DNA of 64,000 nucleotides, taken from assembly GCF_033473495.1 (NCBI RefSeq), contig NC_088944.1:372001-436000 (forward strand), written 5' to 3'. The notes under the pieces were generated by a model. It was not told the origin of the DNA. It worked only from the letters and a program-made list of their open reading frames with translations, and ran no database searches. This document shows, in pieces, positions 44,585-53,879 of the stretch (positions are counted from its first letter, which is position 1; every line of letters begins with the position of its first letter). The stretch is from Cercospora beticola (taxonomy: Eukaryota > Ascomycota > Dothideomycetes > Mycosphaerellales > Mycosphaerellaceae). A program made the translations under genes and the position numbers.

Positions 44585-45028
44585 TTGTTCTTCTCGCTAG
44601 CCGTCCGCGATAATGATATCCAGGTGGGGGAGCAGTTCAGCGAGAGAAGTCGGGAGGGCGATGCAAGACTACCACCGACGAAATGGCTAATGACGGGCCT
44701 GCCACAGAGCATGCTGCCGCGGGGCGAAGTCTCGATGGTCGCGGTAGAGGCCAGGTGCTGGCGTCTGGTGGTGTTTGCACGGTCAACTCAGGACTACCTC
44801 CTCGCCATAGGCTTGTGCTATAATCACGATGATAATCTTGGTGCAGCAATCGGTCGGTCATCGCCGCTATCGCAATTCATTGCAGAGTGGCGTAGAGGCG
44901 TTGCGCACGAGATTGCAATGCCTGCACGAACTGGAGGCCGCGCTTTCCTTGACGCGTTCATGCAGCGCAGCGCGACTGTCTTCAACGGCCGCTTGATTGT
45001 CACTCCTTCCCTTTTCACTCGCGCTTGA
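44585..45028 (+). CDS. Hypothetical ORF, weak
   Basis: A 147-codon plus-strand frame whose second half reads DYLLAIGLCYNHDDNLGAAI and GGRAFLDAFMQRSATVFNGR. No domain. A minus-strand charged frame overlaps it, and the neighbouring remnant is on the minus strand. Confidence 0.25.
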   Translation: MFFSLAVRDNDIQVGEQFSERSREGDARLPPTKWLMTGLPQSMLPRGEVSMVAVEARCWRLVVFARSTQDYLLAIGLCYNHDDNLGAAIGRSSPLSQFIAEWRRGVAHEIAMPARTGGRAFLDAFMQRSATVFNGRLIVTPSLFTRA

Positions 45029-45447
45029 CGCCTGCCCCGCGCGTTTGTTGTTCTCCTTCTTCCTCCTCCCACTCTCTTCGATTCCCTCCACACCTGAACT
45101 TCCACTCCAACACCCACCACTCGCCTCATCCTCTTCAAGATCCGCTCGCCTGGCCTTGAGCTAGGCTTCCCCTCGCATCGACCCTACCGCCCCGGCGGCA
45201 TCTTCAGCTAAGTCTCACCTGTGCACCACTTCCGGCGTCGCGGTGGGCGGTGACGATGCAGCTGAAAGACTGATCACCTTTCGGCGAGTCGGATCCGCCT
45301 ACCTACCACGCACCTTGCCCACCGCACAAGCTCACCGCCGTCTTCTTCGTGCGAGCCCGCTAACATGACTCTGCAGCCCTTGCCGCCAGTGACCTCTCGC
45401 ACGACCCGTGCCCGGCCAGCCAGCATCCGCTTCGAACGAAGTCTCTC

Positions 45448-45820
45448 AAGCTGAGTCTCCCCCAGCCAACAACCGCACCCATCACCTTCCTTAGTCGAGA
45501 TCAACAGGAGAGCGGAGGGCCTGATCAACCCGCCCGCCGGACTGCATCTGCCGACACGAACCCAGCCCGCCATCACCAGTGCCGCGCGCCTACACACGAG
45601 CTGACGCACTTCTTGCAGAGCCCGAGCCACTCCGATCGAGCGAACAGTCGAGCAACATCTCCGCATCGAGCGAACAATCAAGCAACAACTCCCGTTCACG
45701 GCATTCGATACCTCCTCAGAACCGATCTCGGCACCGCTGCTGCCGACCTCAACGTCGGAATGGAAAAGCTGAGTCTCCCACATCACACAAACACCTACCT
45801 TCCTTGCTCGAGGTCGACGC
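45448..45820 (+). repeat. Diverged direct duplication
   Basis: The 15-mer AAGCTGAGTCTCCC plus following text at about 45448-45505 reappears in diverged form at about 45767-45818, with shared blocks ACAA, CACC and ACCTTCCTT near matching positions, followed by TCGAG. The copies lie about 320 bp apart in a Ser/Gln/Pro-rich frame (45579-45968). Confidence 0.5.
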
Positions 45821-45968
45821 CGAAGCCCTCACGGGCTGGCCACCCGTAGGGGCTTCGGCGTCGACTTTGAGCAGGTCTACTCCATCAATCCACTGTCGGA
45901 TCTTACAAGAGAATCGTCTCGCTGTTGACGCTTTTTGCAGAACTACCAGTCACCCGACCTGCTCCTGA
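45579..45968 (+). CDS. Low-complexity ORF, weak
   Basis: A 129-codon Ser/Arg/Gln-rich plus-strand frame with a short internal repeat (SSEQSSN twice in a row). There is no ATG at its listed beginning that stands out, and a second frame overlaps. It could be part of a 5' exon of the coding-like region at 46003-46649. Confidence 0.25.
   Translation: MPRAYTRADALLAEPEPLRSSEQSSNISASSEQSSNNSRSRHSIPPQNRSRHRCCRPQRRNGKAESPTSHKHLPSLLEVDAEALTGWPPVGASASTLSRSTPSIHCRILQENRLAVDAFCRTTSHPTCS
45813..45865. repeat. Perfect 16-bp inverted repeat (hairpin)
   Basis: GTCGACGCCGAAGCCC at 45813-45828 pairs exactly with its reverse complement at 45850-45865. Inside the 21-nt loop, ACGGG (45831-45835) can pair with CCCGT (45843-45847). 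The stem would be 16 bp, a small internal loop, then 5 bp more. It is GC-rich and not expected by chance. Confidence 0.8.
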
Positions 45969-46002
45969 ACTCACAGCCAAAGCTAAGTTCCCCTCTCTCT
46001 TC

Positions 46003-46649
46003 GCGTTTCTCTGGTTGAACAACTCCAATCACAGCTCCAGCAGCACCATCGCCTACAACAATCATTCTTCATCGATGTCAAGACAACCTCAAAGCGCAAG
46101 GATTTCCACTCAGCTTTTGGCCTCGCCGAGCACGAAACTCGGGCCTCACAGCGCAGCATCCGCGAGGCTCTCACTGTCCGCTGGGAAGTTGACCCCTTCC
46201 GTTGAACTTGCCAGCAGAGATACTTACCATCGTGATATCTCTAGGTCGCTTCTCTTATCGTTGGCTTCGGCCCCTCTCCTAAAGCTTCAGTTGTCAAAGG
46301 AAAGATGCGAGACACAACCAAATTTAGTCGCAAGCACTGACCTAGACTGTTGCCGAGGGGGGGCATCAGTGTCGTGGCAATTTCTGCTATGGCCCGGAGC
46401 CTCCCATCTCTATGCTTCGATCCTACGATTATCCTCCCGCTCGGTCTCGAACTTTCCATCCTGCACTCCCCCAAATTGCACAAGTGTCTGAGTTCGGAGG
46501 CCATGCGAGTTGTGAAAAGAATCTGCCCAACATCGACGTGGACTATCGCCAAGACTTTTGACCGAGGTTGGCCGTTTGACAATCAGCAGCGCAAAAGCAC
46601 GCCCGAGCAGGTCTGTGGCCTTATTATGTGGGAGATTGCCCCTCGATGA
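46003..46649 (+). pseudogene. Possible decayed F-box-type gene
   Basis: A plus-strand frame reads EQLQSQLQQHHRLQQSFF and SAFGLAEHETRASQRSIREA to a TGA near 46203. The next frame shows LNLPAEILTIVISLGRFSYR, which recalls the LPxEILxxI start of an F-box. A later frame (46350-46649) reads LGLELSILHSPKLHKCLSSE and TSTWTIAKTFDRGWPF and stops at 46649. At least two frame changes are needed. The F-box call rests on one short motif. Confidence 0.3.
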
Positions 46650-46654
46650 ACGAT

Positions 46655-48410
46655 CTTATTACCCACGTCTTCCATCGTCTAGCACGTTGTGGCCTAGAAC
46701 ATTGGGAGGTTGCGTTGTTCCAATCTGCATCGAGTCTGTAAGCTTTGTAGACTTGGTTCGGCGCCGAAAAAGCGGGCACTGCTCCGATAGCCGCCTAGGG
46801 GACGAGTGCAGAGATGAAATGCAAAACACTCCGTGTTATTGTGTCTTCATACGCATTCAAGCATCCTTCGACGAGTGTAGTTAAGGACATTCCGGCCGCA
46901 CCTCAACAGCATCACCAGCCGACCAACGCTCTTCCGCCAAGATAGTCCGATCAGTTCATTCCTGGCGATTCGGCGCGGCTGCAGACCAGAAAGGTACCCG
47001 TTCTGCGCGACGACCGCAGCTCTCAGAAGGTTTTCGCTTTCTGTTTAGATCACAAGCTGGACTAGGATGAAACGAAAGATTTCGCTAGGGGAAGAGATAA
47101 GATGGAACGGCGGCGTACGTGAAGACTCTAGGAGCTGCGAGGGACGGACTAGACCGAAATGGCCTCGTTAGGCGGCAGTGACCAATTCGTCCAGCAATCA
47201 TCGAGATATGGCCATCTTGGATCTCCACTACCATCACGCTCGTCGTATGTAGTGTTTGCCATAGACGGACGGCTTTAGTAATAATGGACTGGATTTGACA
47301 GACAATGTCCGCGTCTTTCTCCTCTGACAGTCAACGCCCATCACCTTATCAATCCTCCAAACGCCAAAGTGACATAACAAACTCAAACGACACTCCGCCT
47401 ACCACCTCCACCAGACGCAACAATCCACTACTGCTACCACATGCGCCTCGAAAGTTCCGTCCTTCCAAGCAAAGGCTGCCCTAAGATCATCCTTCGCCAT
47501 ATGCTAGCAGGCACCACTTGACCGCAAAGCTCAAGCAGGCCTAGTATATCTGTGAAGATGAAACATCTTCTCCAGAGATCCAAGACTCTGGAGACAAGCT
47601 GCCAGGGACTACGGCTTCTTCATACGTACCATTACCGCAGCCGAAGCACTGCAACTGTGACGCGTCTTCTCTACCAACCCCACGTTCTACTTTGTTCTCC
47701 ACGCCATCGAGAACTCAGTCTACGAGCGAGACCGGTATTACAAAATGCATGGAAGACATAGCAGTTGTGGGTGGGGTGAGCATGATCGCGAGCAAGACTT
47801 CTGGTCAGAAACTTGAAGCTCCCGTCTCTCAAGGCCTAGCCGACGAGTCCCCATCTTCCAACCCTTTTGGCCCTCTCCTCCAGACGTAGCCGTCCCAATT
47901 TGGCCCACCACAGTATCTTCATTTATGGCTCCTTGCGTAGCTCGGGAGTACGCTCAATAAGGATGAGATTATGTGCGTGTCGGTTGACGCGGGCCGATTC
48001 ATTGGGCTTGTAACGGTGGATAAGAAACATCAGGTATATCGGAATATGGTGCGGTGAAGATCAGATCTGCCACGCTGGCTCAATCAACAGAACGAAACGA
48101 GCTAACTTTGTACCAAATCTTCTTTCTCTTCATTCTCGCTCCACGCATCATGCCGCCCCCATCACTTAGTGCGTTCCCCGGCAACTGCCGGAACCTGTGT
48201 GGTCTTCTCATGCTCTATGCGAATTACAAATCCTACAAGTCGACAATCGCTCGCCCTTCCGCATCGTATGTGAGAGTATGAAAGCTCTGATGTAAACCAC
48301 CCTACGACCTTGCCTTATGCTCCAAATTTTGTTGCCCCTCCCCGAGTACGTCTTACATTCGCTAGCGCCAGTGTCCTCTTCCCTTCCCAAGATGTCATTT
48401 ACTTCTCGAT
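46655..48410. other. Long stretch without a supported gene
   Basis: Almost no frame above 75 codons. A 65-codon frame ending at 47889 is mildly protein-like (KLEAPVSQGLADESPSSNPF) but isolated. Confidence 0.5.
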
Positions 48411-48416
48411 CTCCCT

Positions 48417-49004
48417 TCATGTTCCTGTAGTCCGCTCCGTCTCTGGCTCAAACAGATCCGTCACCTCATCCTCCATCGCTTTCGCTACAGCATCCCAGAT
48501 CTGTCTCCCCACTTCGCTTCGCAGGAATTCTACCTCGATCTCTCGACAGAGAGGACAGCGCACGACGACAACATGGCGACGATTCGTAAGAATCGACGAA
48601 TGTCCGACAGTGGCGGCCGTGACACGAACATCGGTTTCGACAATGTGTTGTGTAAAGCACTGGGTGTGAAAGGCGTGCTTGCACTTGGTGCGGAATGTGG
48701 TGAGAGTGATTCCATCGGTGGTGCAAGTGCCGCTGTTGGCGAGAAGCTCTTGGCATATTGCACAGATACCCCAATCGTTTGTATAGTGCGTGTGATGCTC
48801 AGAGTCGTTCGTTGGTTCTGTCGTCGCGGATGAAGATGGATGATCCAGACTGTCGCAGCGCTGGTTGTGGTTCTTTGATCGATGGTCTAGGTCAAAGGGG
48901 TCGCATTCCACTGGCTCGTCCCCAGTGAGATCGATGTACACGCGCCGCGGATTCATGCCAGGAAAGTCGTTCCTGTAGTTGACATTCGTCGCTGCAGGTG
49001 TCAT
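48417..49004 (-). CDS. RING-H2 finger protein
   Basis: A 195-aa protein from ATG 49004, apparently one exon. It carries a C3H2C3 RING: C81-x2-C84 (CAIC), C108-x-H110-x2-H113-x2-C116 (CKHAFHTQC) and C150-x2-C153 (CPLC). The gaps before C108 and before C150 are longer than in standard RINGs, as seen in many short fungal members. The N-terminus (VYIDLTGDEPVECDP) is acidic and looks disordered. RING-H2 domains usually bind an E2 and act as ubiquitin ligases; substrate unknown. No membrane segment is present. It looks intact and is the only clear gene between 46.6 and 50.3 kb. Confidence 0.8.
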   Translation of the reverse strand: MTPAATNVNYRNDFPGMNPRRVYIDLTGDEPVECDPFDLDHRSKNHNQRCDSLDHPSSSATTEPTNDSEHHTHYTNDWGICAICQELLANSGTCTTDGITLTTFRTKCKHAFHTQCFTQHIVETDVRVTAATVGHSSILTNRRHVVVVRCPLCREIEVEFLRSEVGRQIWDAVAKAMEDEVTDLFEPETERTTGT

Positions 49005-50340
49005 GTTGGTTCACTTTCCAGTAAATGCAAGGCAGCAAAGCACCAAAGATTGTAGAAAGGAGCACGATCGTATTGAGAATTTCATGCTATAATGAAGGGT
49101 TTCAGAGACGAATCCGTTCGTGGTGCTGACAAACGGGGTTGCAAATCGACGTCCTCCCGCCATTGCCGCTCTTCAAGACGAAGCGTGAGCAGGGCAATCT
49201 TCCCTAAATGACCTTCTCAGCCGTTTCTGCCACTTGCCTCAGTACAAACGATGCAGCTCATGTCCGTAATGCCTAAATCGACTCTCGTCCAAGATAGGAC
49301 AGTGTTTCACCGGATGGATTCTCGGTATCTCCACATGCTATGCTTCAGGTGCCTGACCTTTGGGGATGCGATTTTGAGATCTTGTTTGCAGTTTTTGAAG
49401 CACAGGCTTGTCCGGAGTTGACATGCAGCTTTCCCGACGCCACGACGCGGTTAACCGCGGAAGCCATGGCATGCAACAGCCCAGCGAAGCCCAAAATTTG
49501 GACGCACCCGTCTCGTCAGTTACACATCAAGGTCCTTCGTAGGGTGAAAACACGAGTTCCAGATTCCCGAAGCAAACGCTGGCCAGCCGGTCCGTTGCAG
49601 CTGCGAATTTCGCCGGTATTCAAGGCCGAGCTCTCCAGGACTAAGTTACCTTCCGCTCTTGGTCGAGCTCCTTGGCAGATTTTCTGTCGAAAGCCGCGCT
49701 GGGAATGTTTCTTTCCACAAAAAAAAAAAAAAGAAAGGCTGCTCCGTTGATGTGTTCGGGCTCAGAAGAAGCGGCTGACGCTTTGTCGAAGTTGCAAAAT
49801 TTTGCACATCCGGCTTCGCATTGATGATCTCTTGAGTCTGCACTACCGCGGGTGCACAGTGCAACCAGCGTGGATAAGATGAGTCGCCGACGATGACGAG
49901 AGCAGGGCAGGCAAGGAGTCGGACAAACCCTCTATGAGTGAAGCGCACTTTGTGTTGGTTCTCTGTGCCCGCCCCGACTTGGGTTCTAATAGCACGTAAT
50001 CCAATGATCAAAACTTCCGAGCATTGGACTTAATATAAGACTGCCTGGTGAACAGGATGGAGACGATAGGCCAAAGTGGTTCAATGTATATTGGCGAACG
50101 AATCTAGCTTACAGCTATTGTTTCTTGGCTCAAAATTCCCCCAGACACCTGATCGTCTCGTGGTGGTAGGATGACGACGACGCAATAGCAATGAGTTCGA
50201 GTGGCTCAGGGCTTCCTCAACATCAACACCGCTCCTAGCAGGTGCACCGGAGTCTCCATCAAGCCGTGCATGTCAGCGACGCTGACTCGCTCGACTGCAC
50301 GAGAGGCTTGCTCCAGGATGAATCGCTGTACTTCCGAGAG
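49005..50340. other. No supported gene apart from a homopolymer
   Basis: Frames of about 120-136 codons overlap on opposite strands with no motif. The first part likely holds the RING gene promoter. Confidence 0.4.
49719..49732 (+). repeat. A14 homopolymer
   Basis: Fourteen A after CC, followed by GAAAGG. It stands alone; no retroposed gene copy is seen before it. Confidence 0.8.
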
Positions 50341-50343
50341 ATG

Positions 50344-50790
50344 TCATCCGTGATCCCAACGCCCGTTCGGCAAATCGAGCGCTGCTAGTGGAGCAGGAAG
50401 ACTGGGTGAGACTGGACGTTCAAATACGCGTGAGGACTGCGGGACCTTCGTTGACCATGTTGGCTTCGAACGGAACAGGTAGATTACTGCAATTGGGACG
50501 CTGCCGCGATTCCTGAGGTCTGAGGTTGACGGCGAAGCCGAGCACATTTGGCCGAAAGATTCAATATTTGAGGAGGCAGACTCATCATCATCACCGCTGT
50601 CGTTGCCTTTGTGGTTACTGAAGATGCTGGTATCGATTAGGTGTTGGGCTGGGGCGTCAAAGCGAAGGTATCGCGGAAAGCCATGAGAAGGGAAGCCATT
50701 TGGAGGCAACGCGGTGAGAAAGGCTCTGTGACTGCCGGCTCGGGTGGGGTTTGTTCTGGGGATTTCTGGGATATTCAAAGGTCGGCGCAT
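50344..50790 (-). CDS. Hypothetical 148-aa ORF
   Basis: Begins at ATG 50790 (MRRPLNIPEIPRTNPT) and is uninterrupted to TGA. It has an acidic patch (NHKGNDSGDDDESASSNIES) and a Ser/Pro-rich end. It lies on the same strand about 270 bp past the stop of the Zn2Cys6 gene and could be a lost 3' exon of it, but no intron joining them was found. No domain. Confidence 0.35.
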   Translation of the reverse strand: MRRPLNIPEIPRTNPTRAGSHRAFLTALPPNGFPSHGFPRYLRFDAPAQHLIDTSIFSNHKGNDSGDDDESASSNIESFGQMCSASPSTSDLRNRGSVPIAVIYLFRSKPTWSTKVPQSSRVFERPVSPSLPAPLAALDLPNGRWDHG

Positions 50791-51061
50791 GTAATATGGA
50801 GGACGCACCCTTGCTGGCCGCCAGATCGGGTCAGTGATGGCCAAGCTGTTTGACAGATATTGATTCGTCCCATGTGGTATTCAGCTGCCTGAGTTTGATT
50901 TTCCAGCGCCGTACATGACGAGTGGCGATGCAAGTCAGAAGACGAAGCCTCGTTTCCCACCTGATTGCTGAGATCAGAAGCCTCGACCGCCCTGCTGTAG
51001 CTATACAGACCAGTCTGGAATCGCTGTAAATCCCACGGGTTTCGTGGATTGTTTCCAACGG

Positions 51062-52093
51062 CTATTGGCGAGGTGCGCCGCAGGTCTCGCAGACGTGACC
51101 CAAAGGTATAGTACTGCCGGAACCAGTGCTCTGAGCTTGGCCAGAGGAAGCAACGCCATTGACGACGGCATTGCTACACGACCAAGGCTTCCGCCGGCTG
51201 GTTGGATTGTCAATGGAGGCCTGAGGCTCGTGTGAAGGTGCCGACAGTCGCATCGGAGGCAAGACTGTCGATGAATGTATCGTGTGCTGTAGTGCATCGT
51301 AGGTAGGCCACGACTGCTCTGTTGCTGCCGGCATCGGCAGCTGTAATGGCATTGAGCCAATGTTCAACGGAGGGAACACCACTGCTGAGACATTTGATGA
51401 TCCGACCAGTGGAGCATCGTTAGGATAGCGGTCATGCTTCATCGGCGCGGGTGACGCGAAGACGGGAGAAGCGCTGTAGGAATCGGAGTCGGTGTGCCCG
51501 CTCCACGTGAAACGCTGTCGTCCATCACTTTGCATTCCGTCGCTGCCGTGATAGGAACTGTCCGACCGTCGGTTGAGGTAAGATGCTGTGTTCCAGCTAC
51601 CGTTCCCAATGTCAGTGCTGCTGGCGTGCAGATCGTGCAGTTGCACTTCGTGACTGCCGACCTAGTGCATGTCAGTCGATACGAAAACCAAGATCCCTTT
51701 ACGAGACCTTACTCTGCGAAAGGTGCAAGAATCTTCCTTCGCCGATTTGCAAGCGGAGCAGGTACTGCCGTCGCCTGGATCACCTGTGCACTTGATCTTA
51801 TGTCGGCGGCACCTCGAGCACTGATAAATTATTAGCTTCTTCGCTCAAAAACTGGGCAAGCCACTCACTGCGACTTGGATTCGTCTTCGCGAGCTGCCTG
51901 ATTGCACGGTGCCTGAATCCTGCTCTTGCGTCTGTGCCCTCGCACACAAGCGATCGAAATATGGCTCGTGCTGCGGCTCGTAGTAACTGCGACCGTAAGC
52001 AGGGAGCTGCCGATAGTGACTGACAATGCCTGAAGCTCCCGGACTTGGATGCTCATGCGGGTGGTACCCACTAGCATAGAAGTCCAGGCTCAT
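51062..52093 (-). CDS. Zn(II)2Cys6 fungal transcription factor, three exons
   Basis: Predicted 310-aa nuclear protein. Exon 1 (52093-51869) starts MSLDFYASGYHPHEHPSPGA and ends RRRIQVA. Intron 1 is 48 nt (51868-51821, GTGAGT, GCTAAT branch, TCAG). Exon 2 (51820-51713) encodes exactly the zinc cluster: CSRCRRHKIKC, then CSACKSAKEDSC, the six-Cys pattern that holds two zinc ions and contacts DNA. Intron 2 is 51 nt (51712-51662, GTAAGG, CTGAC branch, CTAG). Exon 3 (51661-51062) is Ser/Pro-rich and ends CETCGAPRQ. All joins are phase 0. No large fungal middle-homology domain is present, so it is of the short type. RRRIQVA just before the cluster is common in one conserved ascomycete subgroup. The targets are unknown. 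Confidence 0.87.
51662..51712 (-). other. Intron 2 of the Zn2Cys6 gene
   Basis: Fifty-one nt: GTAAGG donor, CTGAC branch site, CACTAG acceptor. It joins CTFRR to VGSHEVQLHDL in phase 0. Confidence 0.85.
51821..51868 (-). other. Intron 1 of the Zn2Cys6 gene
   Basis: Forty-eight nt: GTGAGT donor, GCTAAT branch-like site, TTATCAG acceptor. It removes a stop and joins QVA to CSRC in phase 0. Confidence 0.85.
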
Positions 52094-53385
52094 GATCGTC
52101 TTGTAGAGATGGGTTTCGACTCTGGATATATGGCTGGACGAGTTGCGAATAAAAGCGTAGTGAACGAATTTTGGAAAAGCTTGTGATAGGGATTGAGGTC
52201 GGTCTCGAGTTTCGCTAGACTGGGTGTGATGTCTCGGAATTGCCAGCCAAGTGACAAAGTCGAGCTTTGGAGGATGGAGACAGTGTCAACACTGATGGGT
52301 GGCGAGTGAATTTGTACCCAGCCAGCACAAGGGTACCGGTGCTGTTTGTCATTTCTTCCTACGCGCATTTGCAGGTTCTGAGCAATGTCCCCTGCTGCTT
52401 GGGGCCTCCTAGACGGTAGTGACCCCAGACATCGTGTGCAGGCTTCATATAACAGTGCGACATGCGCGTCTGGGACCGCAATGGGGCGACAATTGCGGGC
52501 GATGACTGTGAGGAGAATGGACAACACGAAGGCGCTGTACCTATCCAATGGCTACTGACAGGGGTCGTTTAGGCTCGTCATCGTCGTTGAGAGCAGCGAC
52601 GAGCATGGCGCATAGGAGAACGCTCGATCAAAAGCTCTGCCTTGTAACGATTGTCTGTCGAAAACGCGGGATTGCCGTGCGGGACTTGCAGAGCAACGGG
52701 TGCCTGCGCCAGGACAACCTGTCAGGCCGAACGGAATGGTGCGTGGGCGCGCCATTGTTGGAAGTCCGGGCTGTTGTGTGCAGCGCTTAAGACGCTCTGG
52801 CTGATTCTTTCGCCCGCCTCAAAGCGAACCCATCTTGTCACACAGTCGATTGCATTCAGAATTTTTGAGCAGCCGTGGGTGCAGCAGCAAATCCCGCGTG
52901 GGGAGGGCCGAGTCGATAGCCAGTGCAGGTGCAGACACGACAGGCAGCAGAAAGACCAGGAGGACAGAACAGACGCGGCTGCGAGGAGAAAGGCAAGCGC
53001 GGCAAGCGATAGAATGTCGACTGTGGTTCTTGTGTCTGCGCTCAAGGGCAGAGATCATATCGTGGATGCGGCGACAGATTTGATTGGATCTTGGAGCTAT
53101 CTCACGCGCCCTAGAGACTGCTCGCAAGCTCGCACCGCTCTTCTGGCCGCTCTCCAGATTGTGGCCAGGTGTCGACTTGCGTGGTGGCTGAACCAGCGAG
53201 CTGGGTCTGCATGCAATGATCAAAGGCTGTCCCTCGTTCGTCAAGCATGGGAAATATGTGATGAATCGTCACCCGAGAGATCGACATGCTCTTGTTGCAC
53301 CGCTTCCGGGTCCGCGAGCCTCCAATCCTCTCCTTCGCTGCATGCAGCACAATCGCCAAGGTTTCCTGTGTCATGTTCCACTACC
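52094..53385. other. No clear gene; promoter side of the Zn2Cys6 gene
   Basis: A 152-codon minus frame directly upstream of the factor and a 255-codon plus frame (52651-53418) overlap others. The plus frame has no ATG-linked motif and is judged chance. A minus frame near 52950-53045 has a Leu/Ala-rich hydrophobic start, but nothing else supports it. Confidence 0.35.
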
Positions 53386-53877
53386 TCCTCATACAACTCG
53401 GCATCGCTTCCTGGATGATTTGGTCTCGTGGGCTGGCCCTCCACAACTGATGAAGCCGACGTTGGAGTGGAAGTCGAACTGCGCTGTCAATCCGAGAGTC
53501 TGAGAGTGCGATCGACCCCGAACATTCACAATACTGGCATGAAAATTGCTGCATGTGGAAGGCAAGTCGCTCGAGTTGAGATGTGCGGCGACCACTGCGA
53601 TCGCTCGACGTCGTTCTGTGTGTAGTTGCCCGTTCCCGGCACCGCAGTCAGGTGCGGGCAGTTCGTCGTAGATTCGATCCTGGAGGGATGGGCTCGCGAT
53701 CCGGATGGGACAAGTCGTTCTGCGTGGCTCGCCTCGGAGGTGTGATGAGTTTGTGATCGGTCGCATGTCTGTTTGCCGACAAAGCGGTGTCACGCGTCGC
53801 GTCCACGTCGCGTCACGACAGGCACGACAACAGCGACCACAACAACACATCGTCACCGGCTGCGGCAGATTTTGCAT
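53241..53877 (-). CDS. Hypothetical gene, possibly decayed
   Basis: ATG 53877 opens 162 uninterrupted codons to 53389. The middle reads SLQDRIYDELPAPDCGAG and SDLPSTCSNFHASIVNV, which faintly recalls the LxxELRDxIY...TCRQ pattern of a common fungal small-domain family. Another minus frame (53241-53444) continues with YEEVVEHDTGNLGDCAACSE. Joining them needs a frameshift or intron. Function unknown. Confidence 0.35.
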
Positions 53878-53879
53878 TG

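Noticed and set aside
45274..45786. 170-codon minus-strand frame
   Set aside because: Gly/Arg/Val-rich text typical of antisense to Ser/Pro-rich DNA; no motif.
52651..53418. 255-codon plus-strand open frame
   Set aside because: Several other frames are open here, composition is Cys/Arg/Ser-rich without pattern, and no domain or splice model supports it.
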